From assembly GCA_022496185.1 (NCBI GenBank), contig WTXG01000147.1:1-64000 (forward strand): a stretch of 64,000 bases of DNA. Reading direction: 5' to 3'. A program made the position numbers and the translations under genes. The notes below the pieces were generated by a model. It was given only the letters and a program-made list of their open reading frames with translations, searched no databases and was not told where the DNA came from. Every line of letters starts with the position of its first letter. The first letter of the stretch is position 1. This DNA comes from Multifurca ochricompacta. Taxonomy: Eukaryota > Basidiomycota > Agaricomycetes > Russulales > Russulaceae. Shown here piece after piece: positions 10,991-22,573 of this stretch.

Positions 10991-11085
10991 GCCAAAATTG
11001 GGGATTGAACCCAAGACCTCCAGTCAGACCCATGTCTACACACACACGCTCCCACTCCAACCACTGAGCCACACAGTCTCACTAA
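10991..11085 (-). repeat. tRNA-derived SINE-like module, minus strand
   Basis: Read on the minus strand this has an A-box-like TGGCTCAGTGG followed about 60 bp later by a B-box-like GGGTTCAATCC, the spacing and motifs of a Pol III internal promoter. It is followed by an AT-rich stretch ending in ACACAATATA-type sequence, shared with the plus-strand copy at 13721. It does not fold into a clear tRNA with a usable anticodon, so a SINE or tRNA relic is more likely than a functional tRNA. Confidence 0.5.
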
Positions 11086-11174
11086 TAAAACCACACAATA
11101 TATATTATATATGGTTATCCAGAGTATTATTAGATGTATATCCTCAGTATCATGAACGCATTCTATCGACATGA

Positions 11175-13057
11175 TGGTTTGTGACATGTTTGTGATGATT
11201 TATCTGATTTTTGGACTGCTTAGACTGACTGGGATTGACACTCATTCACTTTTGGAGTGGGTGCAACAACACTTAGATTTACTTAATCTCCAGTGGAGAT
11301 TCACATGGCTAGCTATTAGACTGAGCATTCTACCTTACAAGACACTAGAGTACATGTATTTAAGCACTGCGTCGACTCGCTTCTTGCACGTGTGCCCCTC
11401 TTGTAACTTGTGGGCCTCTTGAATGTTGACCATGGCTCTTGTGGGCCTCTTGAATGTTGACCATGGCTCTTGTGGGCCTCTTGAACATCAACCGCGGCTC
11501 TTGTAGTTCGCTTTGACAGTCTTGAATCAACTTGCTTTTGATAGCCTTGACCTTGAGCCTCGATCCCGGCCCTCTGTGGTTTGCCTTGATACTGTGACTT
11601 GACTGATCCTTGACAGTCTTGACCTTGACATTAGAACAGACTTAAGAGAACTTAGAATCAGAAACACTCACTGAACCCGCAAGGAGACGACGACGCATCC
11701 CCTTTCCCGAATCCCCAAACGACAATGTCTCACTTGGCGTGAGAACCGCAGACCCCTCCGATAGACAACGCGTCCCTCAAATACCAATCTCCGGATCAAA
11801 ACTTAACAGACAGATCAGTAGCGCTAGATATTGAGAGCACCTTACCGAGAACCAAAACTGCTTTGCCCTTCTTGCAAGCGACTCCCCGACCAATAGCACC
11901 CCATTCCACGCTGAACCCACGAATCCTGAACTCTTGCTGGAACCCCGACTGGAAGCAAGACTGCTCCAGGAACCCTTAGTAAACATCCATTGAAATGAAT
12001 CTTGCAGCTGTGATGACCTCCTTCCCATTTGTCCTTCCTATCCAACTAACTGACGACGTCGACCTGAAGCTGAAAAGGAATGCACACTGGTTAGAATTAT
12101 GAGAGGAGAATGCACCTTTCAGGGGATATTGGGTCCCCTACCGACATACACGCCTCACGGTCAACCTCTACCAAGGGATGTGGTACCACGTCCGCCCTAA
12201 CAATCTAGGACAGGACAAAGCTATTAGAATAGCCCCAAAATGAAACCGAACTCAACACACCTGATGCCTCCAGAACCCCACCAAACTGAACACATCCTCC
12301 AACCATCATTTGAAGCACTACCAGCAGGAGCAAATGTGGACACATGTCTTTTCAGGTCAGGGACAACTATGGGTGCCAATATTGATTTGAGTGGCTTCTT
12401 CCATAAGGTACGATACAGACAGTTGGGCTTGCTCTTGGGGGTATATGGGACATTTTCGATGTAAGCGCGCGGGAACGCGAGTCAAACTGTCCGGAAGAAG
12501 TGTGCAATAGGAGCGAGCTGGACATATGAGGGTGATGATAAGGCAAAGAAAACATACAGATACGATACGTTTACATGGTTCGCAAGGTTGCCTTTTGGGG
12601 AGCTGGGAAAGAAGTCGTTCGGCTTCCAAAGTGCCAGATGACGACCACATTTCCTGAACCCCAACCTAGACAACGACAGCAATCAGCTAAAGACCCAGAA
12701 GAAGGACGCACCGACTTACTAGTAACCACAACACCCAAGGATGGGATGACCAGAGAATGAATTGAAGGGGTACCACCCCCATTGTTTGACGGAAACCGGG
12801 CAAAGGCAAAGCATTAGTGGACTCAGATAGAACTCCACATCTTCCTGAATAACCAAGTGACAATCATAAGAGAGGAGATAACCAGAGTGTCCTATGTGTT
12901 GGGCCAAATAAGAGGACCAAAAATTAATTGATGGGTGATGGAGAAGACGAGGTGGCTGGCCAATGTAGCCCACGCTAGAATTCAAGAGCCGCACCCGTGG
13001 GAGAAATTCTGACAAGCATTTCAGGCTGATGTAACTGCCGAGCAAAAAGTGTTACAA
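11175..13057 (+). pseudogene. Fragment G of another gypsy family: LTR/leader and gag remnant
   Basis: The left part looks like LTR and leader DNA (a TATA-like TATTTAAG near 11357, and CTTGA-rich repeats). The right part (about 12760-13057) reads GVPPPLFDGNRAKAKH, then WTQIELHIFLNNQ and QEPHPWEKF, the pattern of a fungal Ty3/gypsy gag capsid. It contains stops such as TGA in the expected WVM and FRQ contexts. The region 12116-12240 reads as an earlier gag part (APFRGYWVPYRHTRLTVNLY). No pol follows; the fragment ends at the minisatellite. The family differs from A/B/C, D and F. Confidence 0.55.
11405..11500 (+). repeat. Three tandem copies of a 31-bp unit
   Basis: The unit starts CTTGTGGGCCTCTTGAA. 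The first two copies are identical; the third has diverged in its second half (ATGTTGACCATGG against CATCAACCGCGG). It lies in the LTR/leader-like part of fragment G. Confidence 0.8.
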
Positions 13058-13690
13058 CTTGTATTAGATGTATATCCTAAGTATCTAATTAATTGTGAAC
13101 ACGTTTTGATCTTATCACTTAGATGTATATCCTAAGTATCTAATTAATTGTGAATGCGTTTTGATCTTATCACTTGTATTATCTATGTTGAACCAAACAA
13201 AGATACTAGTACAGATGTTCCAGGATAGCAGTCTGACATAATTGTGATTACACATAGATAACACAAGTGATAAAATCAAAAATGCGTTCACAATTAATTA
13301 GATACTTAGGACATACATCTAAGTGATAAGATCAAAACATGTTCACAGTTACTTAGATAATACAAGTGATAAAAAACACATTCACAATTAATTAGATACT
13401 TAGGACATACATCTAAGTGATAAGATCAAAAATGCGTTCACAATTAGTTAGACACTTAGGACATACATCTAAGTGATAAGATCAAAAATGCATTCACAAC
13501 TAATTAGATACTTAGGACATACATCTAAGTGATAAGATCAAAAACGCGTTCACAGTTTATTAGATAATACAAGTGATAAAAAACGCGTTCACAATTGATT
13601 AGATACTTAGGATATACATCTAAGTGATAAGATCAAAAACGCGTTCACAATTAATTAGATACAAGTGATAAAATCAATTCTGCATAACCC
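13058..13690. repeat. AT-rich minisatellite inverted around an 85-bp core
   Basis: Units of roughly 55-62 bp contain AGATGTATATCCTAAGTATC, then an AATTGTGAACGCG-like block and GATCTTATCAC. Two units run in one orientation at 13058-13180. About seven, some partial, run in the opposite orientation at 13265-13680. Between them is a core (about 13183-13262) that begins GTTGAACC and contains GTACAGATGTTCCAGGATAG. A diverged single copy of core plus one unit lies at 59315-59420. I read it as a MITE-like element whose subterminal repeat has expanded. Confidence 0.7.
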
Positions 13691-13720
13691 TATATATAAT
13701 ATATTGTGTGTCTTTACTAG

Positions 13721-13772
13721 TGAGGCAGGGTGGCTCAATGGTTAGAGCACTGGACTGAGCTTATACCTGGTG
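13721..13772 (+). repeat. tRNA-derived SINE-like module, left half (split by F2)
   Basis: An A-box-like TGGCTCAATGG sits in GGGTGGCTCAATGGTTAGAG. The sequence is interrupted at CTGGTG by the F2 insertion and resumes after F2 at 22134 with a B-box-like GGATTCAATCC. Joining the halves across the TGGTG duplication gives A-to-B-box spacing typical of tRNA-derived promoters. It is an inverted relative of the module at 10991-11085. Confidence 0.5.
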
Positions 13773-14679
13773 TGTAACGGGTGAAGCTCCGTGTACACTT
13801 AGTAATCAAGAAGGGCAAAGTGTGGTGACCTAAGTCGTTGGGCGTACCGCGGAGGCAAACGTCATGCGTCAAGCAATGACCAGGAACTGTGTCACCCACT
13901 GTGGTTTATGCAACCACGATGACGGTGTTCTGAAACTGGAAGAAGCTGCAGCCCCAAGAGGACAAGATCCAGAGGATCGAGTCACACAGGGAGGCAGTGT
14001 ACCATTAGCACTATGTATCGAACTCGTGTAGACAGTTACTCACCTGCAGCCCCAAGAGGACAAGATGGGGGCTACAGGCTGTTACAGAGGGTCTTATATA
14101 CATTTCTCAGTGTACGTAGTAAGCGATGAGTGTAAGCAAGAATCAGCAAGTATCAGTCAGCTGTATTGCTGACTGAGCCTTATCTTTGTGATTCGTAAGC
14201 TGCTTTACTCTGCTGACTGATCATGCTCCACAGTGTGATGTCATAATGACGTCACTGTGGAGTAGATAACTGATATGTAGTCTAGCCCTTAGGTCTGGAA
14301 CACGTCTATCTACTGATACATGTGATTCTGTGCTAAAATTGGCCGTGGCCCAACCTGGGCCCTTATCTAGAGCTCCACTTACCTAGAACCTTCTAGGCTG
14401 GACTCTTCTTATCTTGATAGCAGCTCCACTAGGTCTAGAACCATCTAGACTGTGGAGCCTTGCCTATTGTGGTAAACACAATAGAGAATCGACTTGTTAT
14501 TTGTTGAGTGGCTCTTGTGCTGACTAAGCAGCATGTGACTATTACATGTGACTCGGTCACATGATCCATGTCACGACTACATTCCCATGATCACGTGTTG
14601 AGACTGCTGGGTGATCCTCCCACAGTCATGTGATCCAAAAGGGAGAAAAATAAAGGAAAAATAAGATAGAGCCGTGACA
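13773..14679 (-). repeat. 3' LTR of F2 (907 bp)
   Basis: On the element strand it runs TGTCACGGCT ... CGTTACA. A TATA-like TGTATATAAGA lies near 14095-14105 on the minus strand. It is paired with 21224-22128; visible differences include GTCGTT/GTCATT and GTCATG/GTCACG, both at CpG. Confidence 0.92.
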
Positions 14680-17600
14680 TTACCCCCCTCCTAGGGCGTA
14701 ACGTCCTCGTAAGCCATATAGAGTTGTGTGGGCTGCCAAGGGGCAGTGGCGAAGTGGATTGCAGCAATCTTCCTAGGAGCTCCTGGGTTCTGGTGGTAGA
14801 ACTTCTGAATGGAGTCCTGAGCATGGGTTAGATTCCGTTCCGGTTCCCACGTATCTTCGCCTTCGCCATAACCCTTCCATCGGATAAGGAACTTGAGTGT
14901 ACGACCAAACATTTTGCTATCTCTGATATGGTCCACTTCGTACTCTTCCTCACCATCTATGGTAATGGGGTCTGGTGGTGTGGGCATCAGCCCGTTAACG
15001 TCGTTGCCTTTGTACAACTGAGGCGGTCCACATGAAATATGTTGTGGACTTTCAGTGCAGGGGGCAAGTCCAATTTGTAATCCAGGTCGCTAAGTTTCTT
15101 CAGTACTTTAAATGGTCCTAACTGTTTGGGACCGAGTTTCTGAGACTGCTGGTGGATTTTAATGTTTTTGGACTGCAACCAGACATAATCCCCTCTTTGG
15201 GAAATTGTGCCCTGATTGAGCTCGATCACGAGTCATATGTGTCTTGCTAAGCCTCATAGCTGCCTCTGCGTCGTGTCGGGCGAGACGTAACTTTGTAGAC
15301 GTTGGTCTAAGCTGGGGATGCCAGTGGCACGTCCCGCGGGGATAGTGAAGTCCGGGGTATACCCATAGAGTAATTCAAATGGGGTATGATCCGTTGCTGA
15401 GGACTTCCTCGTGTTTAATACGAACTCCGCCGTGGGGAGTAGCTCGATCCAGTCATCCTGTCTCTTGCCAATGAAGAGTCGTAAATATTGTTCTATTTCT
15501 TGATTTTTACGCTCTGTCATGCCATTGGCTTGTGGATGATAGGCTGTGGTGAGACTACTGTTCACCCCTAAACGCTTCAAGGTGGCGCGCATGGTCCTTG
15601 CTGCAAACTGGGGACCCCTGTCACTGACAATGCTTTTGGGGATCCCATGCAGAGGGAATACATGGTCGAAGTATATTTTTCCCACGCCATCTGCTGTAAT
15701 ACCACTTGTAACTGGGAATAGATGCACTTGCTTCGTATGATGATCCACTATTGTTAGGATCGCATCTTTCCCGGAAGAGGAAGGTAGCCCTGTGATCAGA
15801 TCTACTCCGATCGTTTGCCAGGGTCCTTCTGGAACTTCCAGTGGTTGCAGAGGGGCGACTGGGTGCTTATCCATCCGATATCGCTGACATCGGTCGCATC
15901 CTTCGACATAGCGCGTAATATATTGTGCCATTCTGGGCCACCAATAATAGCGTGATACCAACTCGATGGTCCCATTCTTACCAGGGTGACCGGCTGTAAC
16001 CGAATCGTGACAATCCCGAATAATGTCTTTTCGGAGATCCGGTACGTTGGGTACATAAAGTTTCCCTTTGTAGTAAACTAGGCCATCTTCTTCTTCCCAA
16101 AGGTTGATGCCATCTCTCAAGGCGCTGGGAGCAGTCTTGGTAAGGGTTTTTAGTCCTTCTATGACTTCTGCTTCCCTGCTTCCTGCCTTCTTTATGCGTT
16201 CCATAAGGGGAGAACTTTGTGGGCGATAATGTGCCCGTGCCGCACTAAGAAAGTGTTCCGGCTTGAGGACCTGGACTTGTTTGTTGTCCTCGTTGTCTAA
16301 CACCTGGTCTGCCGAAAATCGGCTTAAGGCGTCTGCTTGCATAAGGTGCCCCTTTTTGTATTGGATCGTGAAATTGAATCTGCTCAGGTAGAGAGCCCAT
16401 CGTGCTTGACATCTGGTGAGGTCTCGCATGGATCTCCACCATTCAATATTCTTGTGATCTGTTACTATCTCGAACTGGAGAAGCCCTTCTAAGAAGTGGC
16501 GCCAGTCTTCTAGGGCGCGGATTATGCCAAGCATTTCCCTATCGTATATTTCATAATTTCTTTCTGCTTCCGACATTGACTGTGATCGGAAGGTGATAGG
16601 GTGCCAAAGGCCATCGGTGTGTTTTTGGGATAATATGCCTCCAGTGGCAAATCCCGAGGCATCTGTTTCGACCCAGGTTGGGAGATCAGGATCGTAGATT
16701 GCCAGGATAGGCATCTGAATGAATCTCCTCTTTAGGGCGTCGAAAGCCTCTTGTTGTGGTCTTTCCCACTGCCAGGGTTGATTTTTCTTTGTTAGGTCGT
16801 GAAGTGGTCTGGCGATAATTGAGAACCCTTGTATAAAGCGTCTATAAAAATTGGCAAAGCCAATAAAGGCGCGAACTTCTTTTAGGGTTTTCGGCGTTTG
16901 CCAGTCTCTGACCACTTGGACCTTCCCAGGGTCCATCCTACTTGTCCCTCAGATATAATAAGTCCAAGGTACTCCATGTGATCTTTATCGAAGTCGCATT
17001 TTGGGGCTTTAGGTAGAGATCGTACTCTTCTAGTCGCTTTAGGACTTCTCTGACATCTTTTCTATGCTTCTCTATATTTGGTGAGAAGACTAAGATGTCG
17101 TCCATATATACAGCGACTTCCCCTTTTGCGATCATATCGGAGAAGATGGAATTCATAAATCCCTGGAAGGTGGCGGGGCTATTCGTTAATCCAAAATACA
17201 TTACACGTGGCTCAAAGAGACCACGGTTGGTGGAAAACGCCGCCTTATATTCGTCTCCTTCCTTTATCCGGATGTTATGATATCCCCATCGTACATCCAT
17301 TTTGGTAAAGATCTTTGCACCCTTAAGTCGATTGATAATGTCGACTGCAAGTGGAAGTGGATATTTGTTTTTGACAGTAATATCGTTTAAAGGTCTGTAG
17401 TCTTGGATGAGACGGATTTTCCCATCCTTTTTCTTTATGAAGAATACAGGTACCGCCATCGGAGATTTAGATGGTACGATATACCCTTTCTGGAGATGTT
17501 CTTCCAGAAATTTGTCCAGTTCTACTTGCTCATTTGGTGACATGGGATAGACTTTGGCTTTCCATTGGGTCTTCGACCCAGGCACAATGTCTATGGTGTG

Positions 17601-18474
17601 GTCCCATGGTTGATGCTGAGGGAGTCTTTGGGATTCTTCTTCTGAGAAGACCCGTGCAAGTCTCTATATGGTGGAGGTACCAAATCTTCAAAAGATTTTC
17701 CTTCCGTACGAGTTAGGTAATCTTTTGCGTAGGCTTCTTGTGAATAAGTGAAGCCTGCACAACACCATAATTCATCGGTGGTACAGTCCAAGACTCGTCT
17801 TTTACAAATTGTCGGCGTTCTAATCTGTTTGCCGATATTTGCTCTACTCCTGCAAACCAGTCGCTTTCGTCCTCCATGAGGATGTCTTTCTCAATGGAGT
17901 CTTGCAGGGTGACTTCGCCCCTTTCCCAATTAATAGAAGGATTGCTGTATTTTAACCATGGAAGTCCGAGTATGACTTTCTCTGGTCCTAGACTTGTGAC
18001 CAGGAATCGGTGTTTTTCTACCCTTGACCCTATAGTAACTAGAAGGGTGCCGTGTGGGTAATATCTCCGGCTATATTATGACTGCCGTCGATATTATGTA
18101 CTCGAATCGGGTTTTCCAATGGTTCTAGAAGCATCTTCTTTTGGGTGGTGAACTTATAGTCCAGGAACATGGCTGTTGCTCCTGAATCTATCATAGCCGC
18201 TACAGTGGTGCTTTTGTTTCGTCCTTCGAGAGTGACATAAATATGGAAATGCTGATTGTATTTATTTATTACTGGTAACGTGCAGGAATCGATTTTTTCT
18301 TCTTTTTCATTTTATCAAGCAAGAAACGAACCCTACTACGAACATGAGAGGAAGCACTAATACTATTGTTCATCTCACAAGCAGATGTAAATATGATTGA
18401 GTCATCCAAGTCAGTCTCAGAAACAGCACATATATCCGCTTCTTCGGTTGCGGCTACATCCGAAGAAGCCACTA
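14680..18474 (-). pseudogene. F2 pol: protease, RT, RNase H, integrase, chromodomain
   Basis: Read from 18474 down. Protease remnants are near 18190. Reverse transcriptase (16938-17585) has MDVRWGYHNIRIKEGDEYK and YMDDILVF. The long open stretch 15254-16936 covers the RT thumb (FIGFANFYRRFIQGF), RNase H (TDASGFATGGIL), the integrase zinc finger (YVEGCDRCQRYRMDK) and the DDE core (IVSDRGPQFAART ... NGMTERKNQEIEQYL). The chromodomain (EYEVDHIRDSKMFGRTLKF) is in 14691-15017, followed by the tail AYEDVTP and stop. At least five one-base frame changes occur, near 17800, 17600, 16937, 15240 and 15005. No dense run of TGA stops is present, unlike F1, so F2 is younger. Confidence 0.92.
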
Positions 18475-18481
18475 AAAACTT
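18472..18481 (-). promoter_or_regulatory. Putative -1 gag-pol frameshift site, F2
   Basis: On the minus strand this reads AAGTTTTTAG: gag frame AGT TTT TAG, pol frame AAG TTT TTA. The pattern is identical to F1. Confidence 0.6.
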
Positions 18482-20650
18482 GCCTTCAGAGCTTCGATTT
18501 GGGCCTTGAGGTCGGCCACCTGCTTCAGGAGCTCTGAGTTATCGCTATTGGCGGGCGCGTTACCCTTTTTGGAGGTCGAGCTAGCATTAGCAGCCTGGGT
18601 AGGCTGGGTGCTTGCTGCGGCAGCTTGAGGAGCTGCAGGTGCCTGGCTATCAGAGCCAGCGACTTTTGCTGCTTTGGGCTTTCCAGCCCATTTGTGGTAA
18701 CACCTGTCGTAATATGCCCTTTTCTTCCACAGTGATTGCAGATTTGCTCTTTGTGGTTGCCGTTCGCCCAAGTATGGGCACTGCTTCCACATCCCGTGCA
18801 CTTTCCTTTAAAGGCAGCTTTGTATCGTAAAAGCTTTTCTTTCCAGACCCTGTTTGTTGCTGTTTGGAGGCATCGATCTCCATAGCATTGGGGTCTTTTC
18901 GGTGCTGGGTTGGTTCAGGGAGAACTTCTCCCTTCTTTTCTGCTTCTCTTCGGCGTAATCTTTGGTCGATTAGCTGAGCAGACGTGAAGAGTGTCTGCAT
19001 ATCTGTGGGTTGCACCGGCATAATGGCTAAGGTGTCTTTGATTTTGCCGGAAAGGCCATCGTAGAACCGATCGAAAAGGTCACGGTCCGACCATCCGGTT
19101 TGAGGTGAATGCTCGTCGAAGCGAGCTTTGTATTCTGCCACGCTGTGGCTCCTTGTTGGATTTTCTTCAGCGCTGACCGCGCTGCTTCTCCAATGTCATG
19201 CGGTATAAACCGCGAAGTAAATGCCTGTTCGAAGTTACCCCAATTCGCTGAAAAGGGAATAACTCCGTTTTTTAATTGCTCCAAATGCGGCAGAGCCCAC
19301 GTTCGTGTGTCTCCAGTCATTAAGTTCAAGACCGCCAAGATCCAATCTGCGTCCCTCTTGGACCAGCTGGTTGTCGTGGGTCATAGTCATTCAAGTTCCG
19401 CTTTTGGTTCCATCCCCAATTATGAAATGCAGCCAGGAAATGCCTGGCGTCAGCCGAATTTCCCTTTCCATCCCAGGAAGCAGGTCGAGCAACGGAAGAG
19501 TCTTTTCCGGAGCCGACTGTCTGGGGAGGGGTTGGCTGTCCAAGCTGCTGGACCACTATTTGAACATCCGCAGAGAGCTGTGTGATGGCGGCCATCATGG
19601 CGCCCATCATGTTACGAAGCTCTGCCGGTGTCATTGTAAGCGGGGTCTGCACTGGTGGCGGGGGATTGGTACTGGGCCGCTGGGCCCGGTTGTGGGAGCG
19701 GTGCTAGCCATAGGACTAGTAGGACTATTCTGTCTGGCTGGAGGAGTGTTGCGACGAGTAGGAGTGCTGGAATCGGAAGGAGTGGAATTAGAAGAAGTAA
19801 TATCAGGTACACCAGCTTGACAGAGTAATTCGTCAGATAACTGGGAAGCTAAATTCCTGATAAACTGTTGTTCTTCTAGTTCTGCTTCGATTGCAGGGGA
19901 GATTAAATTTTCTATAGGCGACGGTGCTCGGCTAGGTAATCGAGAGGGTCTAGCGGAGCGGGAGTATGGAGGGTTGGGTGTTCTAGAACTTCTAGAAGCC
20001 ACCGTTCAGTCGGTCAGATATTCTAATTCTGACCCAATTTCTTCTTCTTCTTCTTCCCACTCAGCGGCGCGTGCGACAAGGTCGGTGACCGTTACTTCTG
20101 TACCGGGGAGATACCAGTTGCCAAAAAGCTCTCTAAGTTCGGCCTCGGCAGATGGGTGGTGGTGTAAACGCTCAGTTATTTCGTTTAACCAGTTGCGCAC
20201 CAGTCTGTCGCGGTAAAGATAAATGTCCCGTTCGTCCTCGAAGCTTTCTTCAACATGTTGTTGGCTTCGTGGAGAGTAGGGGAAGTGGAGAGAGCGCCTT
20301 CTGATCCTTCTATGGTAGAAGAGGCGGGTGTGGCAAAATGTTCTTCTTGGGTGTTATCCCAACGGTAATGATATGCGAGATCGAAGGAGACTGTCGAGGG
20401 AAGGTTGTTGAAAGTGAAAGGGAAGTCGGGGTGTTGCGGAAGAATGTTCTCCGCAGTCACGTCTTCCTGATGCGGCTGCTCCTGAATAGGAAGCGGCGGC
20501 GTTAAAATATGTCTTCCTCTCCTTCGAAGTTGTTGGACACGCTCTCGAGCGCGCCGGATGATACGGTCAACCCACGGAATACGCGGCGTTGTGGAAAAGG
20601 TATGGAAGCTGGTCCGCTGGACCAGAAGCTTCGTAGTTTTGGTGTGTTTC
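18472..20650 (-). pseudogene. F2 gag with zinc knuckle, several frameshifts
   Basis: Read from about 20650 down. The order is: an arginine-rich N-terminus (RARERVQQLRRRGRH), an acidic stretch (AEWEEEEEEIGSELE), a Ser/Pro-rich linker, a capsid-like domain (ARHFLAAFHNWGWN ... WALPHLEQLKNGVIPFSANW ... FDRFYDGLSGKIKD), and a CCHC knuckle in the CNHCGRKGHYDRC context near 18710-18750. A C-terminal Ala-rich tail ends KASF at 18475. A TGA at 20006-20008 follows LTD and may replace CGA. Frame changes occur near 19640, 19330, 19145 and 18830. No ATG is obvious at the start. Confidence 0.8.
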
Positions 20651-21223
20651 GATGTTACAAGTGCCGCGCAACGCTAAGCACAGGATGGAAGGGTGTGTCA
20701 ACCAAAGAGGCGAATACTAATGCACACAAGAGTGCACTAGCCAAGCTCCGGCGGTAATGACAAGCACCAGGAAAAATGATATGGGAAGTTACAGAGCCCA
20801 AGGCTGTCTGCCGCAGTCTCCTCGACCTATTGGCTGCCTCTCACACAAGGGACACGAGCCCAAGTGCTCTGAAATCGGTTCTGACAGATGTCTCTCTGAG
20901 TTCGTCACCGGTTTCCCGGGGCCCCCTCAGCTCTGCCCAGTTTTACACTCCTTGGTAGGAGATCCGGCACAGATGATCCCCAAGCGCGTGTAAACACGAC
21001 AACTCGAGTTTGGAATGACCAAGCAACCAGGATAACCACTACTCGGGTATATCTCTGATCACGCCTCGGCTATGAATTATTGGCTCAACTCAGCTACTGT
21101 CTGATCAGGCCTCCACCCCAGGGGTTGTAACTAAGACTATTTGAAACACTACTACTGCTGTGAAAGAAGGTTAAAAGTACTGGCCCGAAGCTGGGAGGGC
21201 ACGTAGGATACATCTTGTCCTAA
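20651..21223 (-). other. F2 leader between 5' LTR and gag
   Basis: This is the untranslated leader of F2 on the minus strand. Short ORFs on the plus strand (for example 20509-20757) look like shadows. I could not assign a primer-binding site with confidence; the sequence next to the LTR on the element strand is TTAGGACAAGATG. Confidence 0.5.
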
Positions 21224-22128
21224 TGTAACGGTGAAGCTCCGTGTACACTTAGTAATCAAGAAGGGCAAAGTGTGGTGACCTAAGTCATTGGGCTACCGCG
21301 GAGGCAAACGTCACGCGTCAAGCAATGACCAGGAACTGTGTCACCCACTGTGGTTTATGCAACCACGATGACGGCGTTCTGAAACTGGAAGAAGCTGCAG
21401 CCCCAAGAGGACAAGATCCAGAGGATCGAGTCACACAGGGAGGCAGTGTACCATTAGCACTATGTATCGAACTCGTGTAGACAGTTACTCACCTGCAGCC
21501 CCAAGAGGACAAGATGGGGGCTACAGGCTGTTACAGAGGGTCTTATATACATTTCTCAGTGTAACGAGGTAAGCGATGAGTGTAAGCAAGAATCAGCAAG
21601 TATCAGTCAGCTGTATTGCTGACTGAGCCTTATCTTTGTGATTTGTAAGCTGCTTTACTCTGCTGACTGATCATGCTCCACAGTGTGATGTCATAATGAC
21701 GTCACTGTGGAGTAGATAACTGATATGTAGTCTAGCCCTTAGGTCTGGAACACGTCTATCTACTGATACATGTGATTCTGTGCTAAAATTGGCCGTGGCC
21801 CAACCTGGGCCCTTATCTAGAGCTCCACTTACCTAGAACCTTCTAGGCTGGACTCTTCTTATCTTGATAGCAGCTCCACTAGGTCTAGAACCATCTAGAC
21901 TGTGGAGCCTTGCCTATTGTGGTAAACACAATAGAGAATCGACTTGTTATTGTTGAGTGGCTCTTGTGCTGACTAAGCAGCATGTGACTATTACATGTGA
22001 CTCGGTCACATGATCCATGTCACGACTACATTCCCATGATCACGTGTTGAGACTGCTGGGTGATCCTCCCACAGTCATGTGATCCAAAAGGGAGAAAAAT
22101 AAAGGAAAAATAAGATAGAGCCGTGACA
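21224..22128 (-). repeat. 5' LTR of F2 (905 bp)
   Basis: Partner of 13773-14679, with the same termini. It is followed by the TGGTG duplication at 22129-22133. Confidence 0.92.
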
Positions 22129-22133
22129 TGGTG

Positions 22134-22451
22134 GTCTTGGATTCAATCCCTAGATGTTGCCATTTATTTTCTGGCATGTGGGTCAGCATTTCATATGCTC
22201 TTTGATAAATGTCATTCTCATTATGATATGACTATTACTACACTACTATATTCTTATTACATAATTTTCATATTGTAGGACTGGTTTGGACTGGTTGTGG
22301 ACTGGCAACCGGACCAAAAAGGACCATTTTTCGGTCTTTTCGTGGTCCGGTCTGGTTACCTGACATAAGGTGCAACCAACAACCGGTTGTGGTTGCCGGT
22401 TGTGTCCCATTATGGTCAAAAAACCGGACCAGACTGGACCTTTAAACACTA
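22134..22451. repeat. Right end of hAT-1 with the rest of the SINE-like module
   Basis: This starts with the B-box half of the tRNA-like module (GGATTCAATCC near 22140). It continues through AT-rich DNA into the hAT-1 subterminal repeats, with several CCGGTTG, GACTGG and GGTTGC motifs. It ends with the terminal repeat finishing CACTA at 22451. Confidence 0.7.
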
Positions 22452-22562
22452 GTTCTATCAACAGAACCCAGGAGCTCCTAGGAAAATTGCCACAATCCAC
22501 TTCGCCACTGCCCCTTGGCAGCCCACACAACTCTATATGGCTTATGAGGATGTTACGCCCTA
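22452..22562 (+). pseudogene. F1 pol C-terminal tail, continued after hAT-1
   Basis: After the second GTTCTATC copy the F1 frame continues as QQNPGAPRKIATIHFAT, then the tail AYEDVTP and a TAG stop at 22560-22562. It matches the end of F2 pol. This proves that 10688 and 22460 were once adjacent. Confidence 0.88.
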
Positions 22563-22573
22563 GGAGGGGGGTA

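Larger units (their letters stand above)
13773..22128 (-). mobile_element. Full-length Ty3/gypsy element F2
   Basis: A complete 8356-bp element on the minus strand: 5' LTR at 21224-22128, gag, pol with chromodomain, polypurine tract, 3' LTR at 13773-14679. It is flanked by a perfect 5-bp duplication TGGTG (13768-13772 and 22129-22133). It interrupts a SINE-like module inside hAT-1. Coding capacity is lost to single-base indels and a few stops. Differences I saw between the LTRs are C/T changes at CpG and single-base indels. Confidence 0.93.
10697..22451. mobile_element. hAT-1: non-autonomous hAT element, with nested insertions
   Basis: The termini are the inverted repeat TAGTGTTTAAAGGTCCAG at 10697 and its complement ending at 22451. 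They are flanked by a perfect 8-bp duplication GTTCTATC (10689-10696 and 22452-22459). Joining the flanks restores element F1 coding sequence through its chromodomain tail. An 8-bp duplication and TAG-starting termini are hallmarks of the hAT superfamily. Subterminal regions (10700-10885 and 22262-22451) are rich in short GGTTGC, CCGGTTG and GACTGGTT motifs in both orientations, as expected for transposase binding sites. Removing F2 and its 5-bp duplication leaves 3394 bp, a normal hAT size. I see no transposase of its own. Confidence 0.85.

Noticed and set aside
10991..11085. A functional tRNA gene
   Set aside because: Only the A and B box motifs fit; acceptor and anticodon stems do not pair convincingly.
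13058..13690. CRISPR-like regular repeats
   Set aside because: Units are contiguous, diverged and present in both orientations, with no unique spacers; the organism is a eukaryote.
20509..20993. Plus-strand ORFs next to F2 gag
   Set aside because: They lie in the N-terminal gag and leader of F2 on the opposite strand and match no family.
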